Positions 8,350 to 17,783 of a stretch of DNA of 64,000 nucleotides are shown piece by piece. The stretch is from positions 496,001 to 560,000 of the forward strand of contig NZ_JABGNA010000001.1 of the NCBI RefSeq assembly GCF_013149275.1, written 5' to 3'. A program made the translations under genes and the position numbers. Source of the stretch: Mucilaginibacter sp. SG564. GTDB taxonomy: Bacteria > Bacteroidota > Bacteroidia > Sphingobacteriales > Sphingobacteriaceae. The notes beneath the pieces are model-generated. The model searched no databases. It was not told where the DNA came from and worked only from the letters and a program-made list of their open reading frames with translations. The first letter of the stretch is position 1; every line of letters begins with the position of its first letter.

Positions 8350-9078
8350 ATGTTGATTGATTGCATGATTGTGGATGACGATGAGATGGCTGTTTTTCAT
8401 CTTCGTAGTCTTATTGACAATACCCCGTTTTTAAACCTGTTATCGTTTTATACCGACCCTAACGAGGGCCTGTTAGCCATAGAAAACCAAAACCCAAGAC
8501 TGGTTTTTCTGGATATCAATATGCCTGGCCTCAACGGCATTGAACTCGCCCGTATTATTAATGAGCGTATGGGCACCGATGCGCCACGTATTATTTTTAC
8601 CACAGGTTTTGATCGTTTTGCGATAGAAGGGTACAAAGTAAATGCTTTTGATTATCTGCTTAAGCCAATTGAATATGAGGTGTTTCTGAAAACAATGTAT
8701 AAAGCTAAAGCAGATCTGGAAGGTAATACGCAATTGCAAATCACAGATTATACAGAGCATGATTTTATTTTTTTACGGGTTGAGTATGAATTAGTAAAGG
8801 TTTATTTAAAGCATATACTTTACATTGAAGGATTCAAAGATTATGTAAAAGTTTATGTAACCAATACCGATGGTTATATAAAATCACTCACTACCATGAA
8901 AAATCTGGAAGAAAAATTAAAGAGTGGCGCATTTATGAGGGTGCATCGTTCTTTCATCGTTTCGCTGGATAAGATCGATAGTGTTACCCGGAGTACCATC
9001 CGATTTGGAAAAATATTGATACCTGTTAGCGAACAGTACCGGGAACCGTTTAAAAAGTTTATCGATAAGTGGTTTTAA
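8350..9078 (+). CDS. LytTR family response regulator
   Basis: A 242-residue two-domain regulator. The ATG at 8350 directly precedes the receiver start 'MLIDCMIVDDDEMAVFHLRS'. Residues ~1-120 are a REC domain with the acidic pocket 'DDDE', phospho-acceptor Asp55 in 'VFLDINMPGLNG', a conserved Thr in 'IIFTTGFD' and Lys in 'YLLKPIEYEVF'. Residues ~140-242 are a LytTR DNA-binding domain ('YIEGFKDYVKVYVTNTDGYI', 'FMRVHRSFIVSLDKID'). Its partner kinase is not adjacent; LytS-type kinases of this system may be elsewhere. Three evenly spaced TATAAC repeats lie downstream at 9181-9234 and are candidate binding sites. Confidence 0.92.
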   Translation: MLIDCMIVDDDEMAVFHLRSLIDNTPFLNLLSFYTDPNEGLLAIENQNPRLVFLDINMPGLNGIELARIINERMGTDAPRIIFTTGFDRFAIEGYKVNAFDYLLKPIEYEVFLKTMYKAKADLEGNTQLQITDYTEHDFIFLRVEYELVKVYLKHILYIEGFKDYVKVYVTNTDGYIKSLTTMKNLEEKLKSGAFMRVHRSFIVSLDKIDSVTRSTIRFGKILIPVSEQYREPFKKFIDKWF

Positions 9079-9180
9079 GCTTTATCTTCTGGTTTTGAAC
9101 TTTTGTCGAAAGGATAATAGTATCTGTCGAAACTATTTAACATTCGATTGAAAACTTATTTTATTTGATGCGGATTTGCA

Positions 9181-9234
9181 ATATAACAATGCGTAGCTTT
9201 ATATAACTATGCACAGGTTATGTATAACTAAACC
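9181..9234 (+). promoter_or_regulatory. Three phased direct repeats, possible LytTR site
   Basis: TATAAC occurs at 9182, 9202 and 9223, and the first two copies extend to ATATAACNATGC. The 20-21 base spacing puts them on the same face of the helix. LytTR proteins are known to bind pairs of ~9-base direct repeats spaced by about two helical turns. The block lies between the LytTR gene and the aquaporin gene, so binding by that regulator is an inference. Confidence 0.4.
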
Positions 9235-9289
9235 CATGTTGCAGTTTAGTTATTATTTACCTAATCCTTTAACCTAATTTATAATTCAG

Positions 9290-9997
9290 ATGGAGACAAG
9301 CACTTTTTCAAAATTTTCGGCCGAGTTTTTCGGTACACTGGTATTGGTTTTGATGGGCTGTGGCAGCGCGGTGATTGCCGGCGCCAATGGCACAAGTGGT
9401 GTTGGTTTGTTGGGTATCTCTTTTGCTTTTGGCTTATCGGTTGTAGCAATGGCTTATGCTATTGGTCACATATCTGGTTGCCACATTAATCCGGCCATTT
9501 CTATAGGTATGGTTGTTGCCGGCCGTATGAAAGCAAGTGAAGCGGTTATTTACATTATTGCCCAGGTATTGGGGGCTATTGCCGGCGCTGGTATCTTATT
9601 GCTCATAGCATCGGGGAAGGATGGGTATAGCGTAGCCGCTAATGGTTTAGGACAAAATGGATTTGATGCCTTTTCACCGGGGCATTACAATTTATTATCC
9701 GGCTTTATTGCCGAAACTGTTTTTACCTTCATCTTCCTGCTGGTAATTTTTGGTTCAACATCTACAAAAAATATACATGGTGGTTTCGCGGGTCTGTCAA
9801 TAGGTTTAAGCCTGGTGCTTATCCATATCGTAGGTATCATGGTTACCGGTGTATCTGTAAATCCGGCACGTAGCATTGGCCCGGCATTGCTGGTTGGCGG
9901 GGCGGCTATCAGCCAGTTATGGTTATTTATTGTGGCTCCCATATTGGGTGCTATATTAAGTGCCGCGGCATGGCGTATCCTGTTGGAAAGAAAATAA
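9290..9997 (+). CDS. aqpZ: Aquaporin, AqpZ type
   Basis: A 235-residue inner-membrane channel of the MIP family with six hydrophobic segments. Both pore motifs are intact: 'HINPAIS' (Asn67) and 'VNPARSIGPA' (Asn191). The Arg after the second NPA and the small residues around it fit a water-selective AqpZ rather than a glycerol facilitator, which usually has Asp after the second NPA (NPARD). Its length is normal for the family. It probably moves water across the inner membrane during osmotic change. It is monocistronic, with a hairpin after the stop, and phased repeats upstream may link it to the LytTR regulator. Confidence 0.92.
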   Translation: METSTFSKFSAEFFGTLVLVLMGCGSAVIAGANGTSGVGLLGISFAFGLSVVAMAYAIGHISGCHINPAISIGMVVAGRMKASEAVIYIIAQVLGAIAGAGILLLIASGKDGYSVAANGLGQNGFDAFSPGHYNLLSGFIAETVFTFIFLLVIFGSTSTKNIHGGFAGLSIGLSLVLIHIVGIMVTGVSVNPARSIGPALLVGGAAISQLWLFIVAPILGAILSAAAWRILLERK

Positions 9998-10008
9998 AAT
10001 TCAAATGC

Positions 10009-10049
10009 ATAACCAGGTCGGCATGGCTATTCCTGTTTGACCTGGTTAT
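10009..10049 (+). terminator. Terminator-like hairpin after aqpZ
   Basis: ATAACCAGGTC pairs perfectly with GACCTGGTTAT around a 19-base loop, 12 bases after the aquaporin stop. The tail lacks a clean U run. The rest of the 340-base gap up to 10337 is AT-rich, and I see no gene or complete promoter in it. Confidence 0.55.
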
Positions 10050-10337
10050 ACCTAAAAATCAATCCAAAATAATATTTCATTTTTTTTCTGCTGTTACTAT
10101 TACCCAATATTTAACCGTTGGCGGAGTTTTTAAGTGGTATCTACAGCCCGCATAACCATCCATTTTTAGCCTTCTGGTTTTCGTTTACGAGCTATACTTT
10201 TATTTAATGGTTTATATTTTAAACTTATTCTCATAAGAAGTTAAAAATATATCTTCCCCGGTTTTAATAAGTGTTATTATTGCCCTTAATTTTTCCATTT
10301 AAATATCGGCATCATACTTGCTTAGGTTACTGCTTTA

Positions 10338-12467
10338 ATGAAATCTACATATACTCAAAAAATCTCAAGGAAGATCATGCTGGCGTTTTTGGCATTGATC
10401 ATTATCCTTGCCATCATCGCGCTTTTTGTACGTAATTCTATTTCCAATAAATTACAGGACCTTTCAAAATTAGCGCACGATGTTGAATATGATCAGTCAA
10501 GACCCCAACAAGCCTTGTTATTATTGCATGAGGCCGAAGATGATTTTCAGGAATCGTTATTAAGTGCCGACGACGAAAAAAGTAAAGCATACAAGTTAAA
10601 ACTCTCACAAGCGTTTGACCTGATAGATACGCTGCTTAGAGATCACAGTAATATACCGGGCTTAAGCGACGAGCAACATCAAAAAGTGCTGTTTTGGCGC
10701 GTAAAAAAACTGGAATTATCGGGCAAGTTATATGAGCTTAAGCATAATTTTGATTCCCTGCTTACTGTTTATGCCGATTTTAATGAGGCTACTGGTAAAG
10801 AACCGGTTGTTATCACCACGACCACCGGGCCCAAGAAAAAAAATGTAGAGAGTAAATCTGATACCATAAAAAAAGATATTGTTGGTAAAAAGAAGGGCCT
10901 TTTCGGACGAATCAAAGACGCTATCGTTAATAAAAACAACAATACATCCTCCAGCATTATCGTGGTTAACCATAGCCGCACAAACTTATTGGTCGATTCG
11001 GCAACCCGTAAAGTGGCTTACCGCGATAAAAAGAACTTTAATCAAAAGTTAAAGCAGTTACAGGAGCGGAATATCAAATTACTGGCTACTCAAAAAGATC
11101 TGACAGCCCTTAATATTCATATCCGTAACGAGATGGAGAGTATTATAAACGGTGTAAAGGATATCAATTACAATATGGCCAATGAGTTTAAAGGGATGAC
11201 ATTTAAAAGTTACCAGGAAACAACCCGGCTAATCAATAATTTTTATCTGGCGGCTCTTTTCTTAGTACTGATATTTGCTGCGTTGCTCATTGTATTTATC
11301 CTTAAACTGGGTGTATCTGAAACCCTGCTACGACAAGAAAACGAGCGTTCGGTCACCATTGCTCAGCAGAAAATGGATCTGCTGCAGCATATGAGCCACG
11401 AAATACGTAACCCACTTACCGCTATAAAAGGTTTTCTGTATATATTCAGTCAAACTAATCTTTCGCCACGGCAGGCAGATATGTTGGGCTCCATCAGGCT
11501 TTCGTCTGATATGCTGCTGCGTACATTGAATGATACGCTCGATGCCGCTAAAATGGAGAATAGCGAGTTTAAGATAAACCGCGATCCTTTCAACGCTGAT
11601 TTTGTATTGAAAGAGGTGATAGAGAGCATGGAGTTTAGTGCCACCAAAAAGAAACTCAGCCTGGCATATCATTTTGAAGGCGATAAGGGTGCCCTGATTT
11701 TGGGCGATAGTTTCAGGCTTAAACAAGTGATGGTTAATTTGCTAAGTAATGCCATTAAGTACACCGATACAGGCAGTGTTACCGTAAAAGCTTCCCTGGT
11801 ACAGGTAAATAAAGAAAGCAGGTTGACGGTTGACATCATAGATACGGGTGCAGGTATAAGTACAGAGCAGCAGGCAAACCTTTTTTCTAAATATTACCAA
11901 ACCAACTCCGCGAAAGGTCAAACAGGTACCGGACTTGGGCTTTATATCTGTAAGCAGTTGGTTCAGTTGCAAAAAGGACAGATCAGTGTAAAAAGTGTGG
12001 CCGGAAAGGGGAGCACATTTAGTTTTTATATACCTTATGAGGCGGGCAACCTGGTTGCTGATAAACAAAAAATAGATGATCCGCTATCCTTGCTTAGCGG
12101 TATTAGTATCCTTGCTGTAGACGATAACGAGCTTAGTTTAATGTTTCTGAAAATGATGACCAGCAAATGGAATATTAAATTTTATCAGGCCAATAACGGA
12201 GAGGCTGCACTGGATATCCTGGCTAAAGAATCCATTACTGTTATTCTAACCGATATCCAGATGCCTGCCATGGATGGTCATGAGCTTATAGCCGCTATCA
12301 GGCATTTAAAAGCCCCGTTAAATAAAGTACCGGTTATTGCTATCAGTGGCACCTCAAGACCATCAGATGCTGAAAAGCTTTTCAAAAAAGGGTTTTCAGG
12401 TTTTTTAAGCAAACCATTTGCCGAGGCAGAACTGGTACGGCAGATTATCATCGCTTTGAAATTGTGA
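10338..12467 (+). CDS. Hybrid sensor histidine kinase/response regulator
   Basis: A 709-residue inner-membrane hybrid kinase. One membrane segment lies at ~12-32 and a second at ~302-322; they enclose an extracytoplasmic region of about 270 residues that is rich in helix and Lys, with coiled-coil potential at 230-290. Cytoplasmic order: HisKA with 'HMSHEIRNPLTAIKGFL' (phospho-His354), HATPase with N, G1 and G2 boxes ('NLLSNAIKYTD', 'DTGAGIS', 'GTGLGLYICK'), then a C-terminal REC with 'VDDNE', Asp639 in 'ILTDIQMPAMDG' and a Lys in 'FLSKPF'. No Hpt or output domain is present, so the phosphate is probably passed to a separate Hpt or the REC is regulatory. The signal sensed is unknown. Confidence 0.92.
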   Translation: MKSTYTQKISRKIMLAFLALIIILAIIALFVRNSISNKLQDLSKLAHDVEYDQSRPQQALLLLHEAEDDFQESLLSADDEKSKAYKLKLSQAFDLIDTLLRDHSNIPGLSDEQHQKVLFWRVKKLELSGKLYELKHNFDSLLTVYADFNEATGKEPVVITTTTGPKKKNVESKSDTIKKDIVGKKKGLFGRIKDAIVNKNNNTSSSIIVVNHSRTNLLVDSATRKVAYRDKKNFNQKLKQLQERNIKLLATQKDLTALNIHIRNEMESIINGVKDINYNMANEFKGMTFKSYQETTRLINNFYLAALFLVLIFAALLIVFILKLGVSETLLRQENERSVTIAQQKMDLLQHMSHEIRNPLTAIKGFLYIFSQTNLSPRQADMLGSIRLSSDMLLRTLNDTLDAAKMENSEFKINRDPFNADFVLKEVIESMEFSATKKKLSLAYHFEGDKGALILGDSFRLKQVMVNLLSNAIKYTDTGSVTVKASLVQVNKESRLTVDIIDTGAGISTEQQANLFSKYYQTNSAKGQTGTGLGLYICKQLVQLQKGQISVKSVAGKGSTFSFYIPYEAGNLVADKQKIDDPLSLLSGISILAVDDNELSLMFLKMMTSKWNIKFYQANNGEAALDILAKESITVILTDIQMPAMDGHELIAAIRHLKAPLNKVPVIAISGTSRPSDAEKLFKKGFSGFLSKPFAEAELVRQIIIALKL

Positions 12468-12471
12468 GATT

Positions 12472-12540
12472 TAGCATCAAGTAGTTAGTATCAAGATTTT
12501 CGACTTATTGATATCTTGTCTAGCTACTTGATACCAGCTA
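12472..12540. repeat. GTATCAAGTA-type inverted repeat, copy 1
   Basis: An imperfect inverted repeat with arms of about 26 bases built from units such as ATCAAGTAG and GTATCAAGAT. It fills the gap between two convergent genes and may act as a two-way terminator. A related repeat is at 41271-41347; both share the GTATCAAGTA core. Confidence 0.6.
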
Positions 12541-12551
12541 CTTTTCCTATC

Positions 12552-14180
12552 TTAAAAGTCATGATATAAATTCCGGAAGCCACTCTTTAAACCGAATGTA
12601 AATAAGGTGGTTTTATTATCATTCAGCGCATTCTTCTCTTGGCGGTAAAGGCCGCCAATTTCAATACGGAGATTAGTTTTAGGATTTACCAGGAATGATA
12701 TGGTACCTTCACCATAATAAAGTTGTGTACTGATGCCCTGGCCAATAACCGGAGTTGGGTTAGGGTTAACCGGGTATGGCTTTGTCAATAATTTTCCGTT
12801 ATTATCCGCCGCATTAGCATCAAGTCCGTATTTACCATAATCAACCTGGCCCTGAAAATCAAACCGGCCGATAGAGTAGTTGATGATACCTAGAAACTCC
12901 CTGAAATTGGCTCCGAATGGATGAGCAAGAGGATCGCCGAAAAAAGTATAATTATTAAGCACCTGCGTGTTGGAGTAGGTGTACGGTTTCACGGTATTAA
13001 ACTCAAAAAGATAGTTTAAACGGTTAACCTTAAATATATCGGCCCCACGTATACCCAATTGTACACCATTAGTATTGTCAAGGTTATTGCCCGAAAAGAA
13101 GTTGTTGAATTTAAACCTGTCGAGCAGTAACTGACCATAAATAGCCGTTTTATCAAATATCTTATACTTGCCGGTAAAGCCTACAAATACATTGTCTCTG
13201 GGTGAGCCAGACGAGCCTAAACCGCTGGAAAACACCAGTGGATTGATAAAGTTTACATCAAACCCGCGCCTGTTGCCCTGTGCATCGGCTTCCGGGGTGA
13301 TGAGCGCGTTGAAGAAACCCAGCGATACACGGTTGCTTACGTTCCAGTCTACATAATGAAACAGGGCCCACTTGCGCCTGTTGCTTCCCAACTGGTCAAA
13401 TTTTGGCGCTTTAAGGTCCTCCAGATAGGCCCAGGCCATCATATACTGTACGCTGCCAAGGTTAGCAGTAACTCTTAACAATGGCATATTAGCAGCATAG
13501 TCTGAAAGTAGTAGCGATCTGTAGCCATCACCTACAAACATTTTATCCTGTCCAAGGGTAATGTTCAGTTGTTTTATAGGCGTGTAAGATGCGATAGCTG
13601 TAACGTACGACCAATCCTGAGAGTTCTGTGCCTGGCCGTTATAGTGGCGGGCATAAGCCTGGCCGGGTACAAAGGCGTTTGCATTTACAACATCGTTATA
13701 ATAATCCGGAAACTTGGCCTGGTCTTCAAATCCGCTGGTGTAAAAGGAGAATTTTGTACCCACCGTACCGCCAAACTGAAAACCACGGGCATTTAAATAG
13801 GTGGATCGTTTGCCCGAAAAATCTCTGCCCAGCTGCAGATCGGCAATAACATCACCGTAAAAAGTATAATCTTTGGTTTGTACATCAAACAAATGTTCGT
13901 TAAACAACTTACGGCTAAGCCAGGTTTTACGTTTGTCGCTAACGCCTATGTTCATTACAGAATCATAGGTGCCATTGATCACACTGTCTATCAAAAAAGG
14001 GCGTAAGGATGTATGAAATGAGCTTTTTACACTATATATATCACCGTTAAATTTTTGATAAAGCAGATAGGATTGTGGTAAATAAACAGATTGTGCATGG
14101 CTTGTCTGAACCGAAAGGAGGAGTATCCCCGCTAACAAAAAAAGTTTTATAGATTGAACGAAGTAAAGTTTTTGCATCAC
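12552..14180 (-). CDS. RemB/Wzi-like outer-membrane beta-barrel protein
   Basis: A 542-residue protein with a Sec signal (cleavage after SHAQ) and alternating beta strands to the end. The central segment 'LGQDKMFVGDGYRSLLLSDY' is characteristic of RemB, an outer-membrane protein needed for gliding in Flavobacterium, and of the related capsule-assembly Wzi barrel group. Other barrel-like stretches include 'YGQLLLDRFKFNNFF' and the closing 'TFGLKSGFRNLYHDF'. The likely role is surface polysaccharide or adhesin handling; whether this organism glides cannot be told. It is transcribed toward the hybrid kinase and separated from it by an inverted repeat. Confidence 0.7.
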   Translation of the reverse strand: MMQKLYFVQSIKLFLLAGILLLSVQTSHAQSVYLPQSYLLYQKFNGDIYSVKSSFHTSLRPFLIDSVINGTYDSVMNIGVSDKRKTWLSRKLFNEHLFDVQTKDYTFYGDVIADLQLGRDFSGKRSTYLNARGFQFGGTVGTKFSFYTSGFEDQAKFPDYYNDVVNANAFVPGQAYARHYNGQAQNSQDWSYVTAIASYTPIKQLNITLGQDKMFVGDGYRSLLLSDYAANMPLLRVTANLGSVQYMMAWAYLEDLKAPKFDQLGSNRRKWALFHYVDWNVSNRVSLGFFNALITPEADAQGNRRGFDVNFINPLVFSSGLGSSGSPRDNVFVGFTGKYKIFDKTAIYGQLLLDRFKFNNFFSGNNLDNTNGVQLGIRGADIFKVNRLNYLFEFNTVKPYTYSNTQVLNNYTFFGDPLAHPFGANFREFLGIINYSIGRFDFQGQVDYGKYGLDANAADNNGKLLTKPYPVNPNPTPVIGQGISTQLYYGEGTISFLVNPKTNLRIEIGGLYRQEKNALNDNKTTLFTFGLKSGFRNLYHDF

Positions 14181-14645
14181 AACAAAGTAAGCATTATTTA
14201 TATTAACATGAAAATTGGATCAGCGCTTAATTGGCTAAGGAAATAACCCCCTTATTTGTTTCACAAAATAACATATTAATGCTTGAGTTTCGATTTTTAG
14301 CGTAAACATTTTTTGAGTAAGGGCTTTTTATTATAGTAGTTCCAGATTTATAACTATCTGAAAGTATGATTGATCCGCTTATAGGAAGTATATATTCTAT
14401 ACTCCAAAAATCTTTAATCTTTTGATTGTAAAAGTTAATTTATGTTAAATTTGGTGACACTAAGCTGATTTCTTTTAATAAGCTATAAAAATCCTGATAT
14501 TTGCGCGCTTATTGGCTCAATTGTTCATTGGTTGTTGAACGAATAGCTTTGCATGGTTATTCATATACATCCCGCTAATGAACATGGAACAGATGCACCA
14601 ATAAACTAATGGACAAGTGAACTAATGAACCCATATATAATATAA
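14181..14645. other. Divergent intergenic region
   Basis: A 465-base AT-rich gap between the RemB-like gene (minus) and the DUF2723 gene (plus). It carries one complete Bacteroidota promoter at 14421-14453. The stretch 14520-14630 has several loose repeats of 'GTTCATTGG' and 'AATGAAC/AATGGAC' types that can fold into weak hairpins in the long leader. No small gene was seen. Confidence 0.55.
14421..14453 (+). promoter_or_regulatory. Bacteroidota promoter for the DUF2723 gene
   Basis: TTTG at 14421-14424 and TAAATTTG at 14446-14453 are 21 bases apart, matching the Bacteroidota sigma consensus (TTTG, 19-21 bases, TAnnTTTG). Predicted transcription starts near 14460, giving a leader of about 185 bases before the ATG at 14646. 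Confidence 0.6.
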
Positions 14646-17600
14646 ATGCAATACAAAAAAATCAATAACCTTTTAGGCTGGCTTTGCTTTGTTATAGCTT
14701 CTGTTACCTACATTTTAACACTGGAGCCCTCCGTAAGTTTCTGGGATTGCGGCGAATTTATTTCATGTGCTTACCGTTTACAGGTAGCCCACCAACCCGG
14801 TTATCCTGTTTTTGCTATGCTGGGCAAATTATTTTCGCTGTTATCCTTTGGCGATAATACCAAGGTGCCTTATTTTACCAATCTGGGTTCTGCAGTAGCC
14901 AGCGGGGCCACTATTATGTTCTTGTTCTGGACGATAACCGCCCTGGCCAAAAAGATGCTTTTAAATAAACGTGATGATGTGGTTGAGCAATCAAACCTCA
15001 TCCTGATCATGGGAGCAGGCCTGGTTGGCGCGTTGGCCTTTACTTATACCGACACCTTTTGGTTTTCGGCTGTTGAGACCATTGTATTTGCATTATCATC
15101 CCTATGTACCGCTATTGTATTTTGGGCCATATTAAAATGGGATGCCCATGCCGATGAAAAAGGCGCGGATAAATGGCTGGTTTTTATAGCCTACGTTATC
15201 GGTTTATCTATCGGTATCCACCTGCTTAACCTGTTAACCATCCCGGCTATTGCCATGGTATACTTTTTCCGCAGGAGCAAAAATATTACCGTTAAAAATG
15301 GTATACTGGCATTTTTAGCAGGCGTTGTTATCCTGGGGCTGGTGCAATACGGCATCAGGGGATATACTATCAAATTCGCGGCGTATTTTGATCTTTTCTT
15401 TGTGAACTCACTGGGATTGGGCTTTGGCAGCGGAGCATTTTTCTTTATCTTATTAATTGTTGTAGTGCTTGTGGGTGGTATTATATATAGTATCCGCGCT
15501 AAAAAGCCAACGGTTAACCTGGCTTTATTATGTGTGGCCTTTATATATTTTGGCTACGCGGCTTTTGCCTATATCCCCATCAGGGCTACAGCTAACCCCG
15601 ATCTGAATAACTCTCACCCGGATAACGCTTTTACACTTTATGGCTACTTAAACCGTATCCAATACGGCGAAACGCCATTACTAAGCGGCCCATATTATGA
15701 TGCTACCGTTACCGATCAGAAAGAAGGCAGTACTATTTATCGTAAAGGAAAAACAAAGTATGAGAATGCCGGTAAAAAGATCGAGACAGAGTACAGCCAT
15801 ACTACGCCATTCCCGCGCATGTATAGTACCGAACCTAACGATGTTCAGTTTTATAAAGAGTGGTTGCGTATTCCGGATGGCCAGGCGCCGGGCTTTGGCG
15901 ATAACCTGAAATTTATGTTTAGCTGGCAAATGTACCAGATGTACTGGCGCTATTTTATGTGGAACTTTGTGGGCCGTACCAATGACGCCGACGGGCAAAC
16001 GAGCACTGGTGGCATTGATGGAAACTGGACTACAGGCCTTTTTGATAAGAATCTACCCAAATCATTATTACACGGGACCACCTATACACCGTTATATGCG
16101 CTTCCACTTATTATTGGCTTAATTGGTGCGTTTTATCACCTTAACCGTAAAAAGAAGGACGCGCTTATTGTATTGCTGTTATTTTTCTTTACGGGACTCG
16201 CTATTGTACTGTACGTTAATCAGCCATCTATACAGCCACGTGAGCGTGACTACTCATACGTAGGTTCTTTTTATGCATTTGCTATCTGGATAGGTATAGG
16301 CGTTATTGCCATTGCCGAATTTGCCCGTAAATATATCAATGCCAATACCGCCGCTATCGGCTCAACCGTGATCTGTTTATTGCTGGCGCCGGTGCTGTTG
16401 GCCAGCAAAGAGTGGAAAAGCCACGACCGTTCAACCAAATGGACAGCCCATGATATGGCCTATAATTACCTGATATCGTGCCCGCCAAATGCCATATTGT
16501 TTACTTATGGCGATAACGATACCTACTCGTTATGGTATGACCAGGAAGTGGAAGGTATACGCCCGGACGTACGCATTGTTAACCTGAGCTTGTTTACAGG
16601 CGATTGGTATATCCGCCAGATGCAGGGAAAAATGAACCAGTCGGAACCATTGCCTATCACCATGCCTTATGATAAATATAAGGAAGGGGTGAGGGACATC
16701 ATTTATTACAATGATCGTAAAATAGCCGGACCTGTAGAAGTAAAAGAGGTTTTCGACTTTATCTCTTCTGATGATAGAGCGACGCAGGTGCAGTATCAAA
16801 GTGGCGATTGGGGTAACTATTTACCAACCAAAAACTTTAAGATCACTATTGATCCTGATGAGGTGATTAAAAATGGTGTAGTAGCGGCTGATCAGAAAGA
16901 TAAGATAGCCAAGGTGATGGATTGGAAATATACCTCCAACTACGTTACTAAAGATAACCTGGCCATGTTGGATATTTTGGCCCATAACCATTGGAAAAGG
17001 CCAATTTGTTTTACCACCACTATCGGTAACGATAACCTGATAGGTTTACAACCTTATTTGTATAAAGAAGGCTTTACCTACCACCTGATCCCTTTTCAAA
17101 AAGATACCACCAAACGCGATCAGTTGGGCAAAACCAATACCATGGTAATGTATAACAACATCATGAACAAGTTTAAATTCGGCAACTTTAAAAATGCCCG
17201 TTACCTTGATCATGAGTCAACATCCATGTTTTACCCGGTGATGGCCTCTACCTTTATTGATCTGATACAAAACCTGATGCAGGAAGGGCATAATGACCTG
17301 GCGCTGAAAGCGCTCCATAAGTACGATCAGGAAATGCCCGATATTACGCCATATATTGATGTGGCCGGTCGTAAATTATTTCTGGCCCAGCTGGCATTCC
17401 AGCTTAATGATGTGGTTCTTGGTAAAAGACTTACTGCCAGCATTGATGATTACGTGACCGATCAGTTAGATTATAACTATCATTTGTTATCAGATAACTC
17501 CAGTAACGTAAACATGCGCGATGTGCAGATCAGTTTGCAATTGCTAAACGGTATAGCCGATTTCACCAAAGAAAACAAGCAAACCGATATCAATAAAAAG

Positions 17601-17663
17601 GTATCAGCGCAATTGAATGATTATATGAAAAAGTTTGCGCCAATCTTAGGCAGCGGACAATAG
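14646..17663 (+). CDS. DUF2723 membrane glycosyltransferase-like protein
   Basis: A 1005-residue multi-pass protein. About ten or more membrane segments occupy residues ~10-590; the last ~400 residues are soluble and probably periplasmic. The N-terminal loop 'LEPSVSFWDCGEFISCAYRL' followed by 'VAHQPGYPVF' is the DUF2723 signature; the acidic pair in 'WDCGEF' is the expected catalytic site by analogy with other GT-C enzymes. Human TMEM260, a member of this family, is a protein O-mannosyltransferase acting on IPT domains, so transfer of sugar from a lipid carrier to exported proteins is a reasonable inference. The C-terminal part has helical repeats (~880-1000) that look TPR-like. It is monocistronic with its own promoter and terminator. 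Confidence 0.82.
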   Translation: MQYKKINNLLGWLCFVIASVTYILTLEPSVSFWDCGEFISCAYRLQVAHQPGYPVFAMLGKLFSLLSFGDNTKVPYFTNLGSAVASGATIMFLFWTITALAKKMLLNKRDDVVEQSNLILIMGAGLVGALAFTYTDTFWFSAVETIVFALSSLCTAIVFWAILKWDAHADEKGADKWLVFIAYVIGLSIGIHLLNLLTIPAIAMVYFFRRSKNITVKNGILAFLAGVVILGLVQYGIRGYTIKFAAYFDLFFVNSLGLGFGSGAFFFILLIVVVLVGGIIYSIRAKKPTVNLALLCVAFIYFGYAAFAYIPIRATANPDLNNSHPDNAFTLYGYLNRIQYGETPLLSGPYYDATVTDQKEGSTIYRKGKTKYENAGKKIETEYSHTTPFPRMYSTEPNDVQFYKEWLRIPDGQAPGFGDNLKFMFSWQMYQMYWRYFMWNFVGRTNDADGQTSTGGIDGNWTTGLFDKNLPKSLLHGTTYTPLYALPLIIGLIGAFYHLNRKKKDALIVLLLFFFTGLAIVLYVNQPSIQPRERDYSYVGSFYAFAIWIGIGVIAIAEFARKYINANTAAIGSTVICLLLAPVLLASKEWKSHDRSTKWTAHDMAYNYLISCPPNAILFTYGDNDTYSLWYDQEVEGIRPDVRIVNLSLFTGDWYIRQMQGKMNQSEPLPITMPYDKYKEGVRDIIYYNDRKIAGPVEVKEVFDFISSDDRATQVQYQSGDWGNYLPTKNFKITIDPDEVIKNGVVAADQKDKIAKVMDWKYTSNYVTKDNLAMLDILAHNHWKRPICFTTTIGNDNLIGLQPYLYKEGFTYHLIPFQKDTTKRDQLGKTNTMVMYNNIMNKFKFGNFKNARYLDHESTSMFYPVMASTFIDLIQNLMQEGHNDLALKALHKYDQEMPDITPYIDVAGRKLFLAQLAFQLNDVVLGKRLTASIDDYVTDQLDYNYHLLSDNSSNVNMRDVQISLQLLNGIADFTKENKQTDINKKVSAQLNDYMKKFAPILGSGQ

Positions 17664-17681
17664 TATACTTTCAACTATATC

Positions 17682-17715
17682 AAAAAGCCATCTCATTTTG
17701 TGAGATGGCTTTTTT
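17682..17715 (+). terminator. Rho-independent terminator of the DUF2723 gene
   Basis: AAAAAGCCATCTCA pairs with TGAGATGGCTTTTT around a 5-base loop, with the U run built into the 3' arm and continuing. It lies 19 bases after the stop codon at 17663. Confidence 0.9.
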
Positions 17716-17723
17716 TATAAGCT

Positions 17724-17752
17724 TTTTTGATATTTTAAATAAATATCAAAAA
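17724..17752. promoter_or_regulatory. AT-rich palindrome before the transglutaminase gene
   Basis: TTTTTGATATTT and AAATATCAAAAA form perfect 12-base arms around a 5-base spacer, 31 bases before the ATG at 17784. It could be an operator or a second terminator reading into this gap. No matching copy was seen elsewhere in the window. Confidence 0.4.
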
Positions 17753-17783
17753 GTCGGGTTCTTTGTTTATTTTCAATGCCTGT

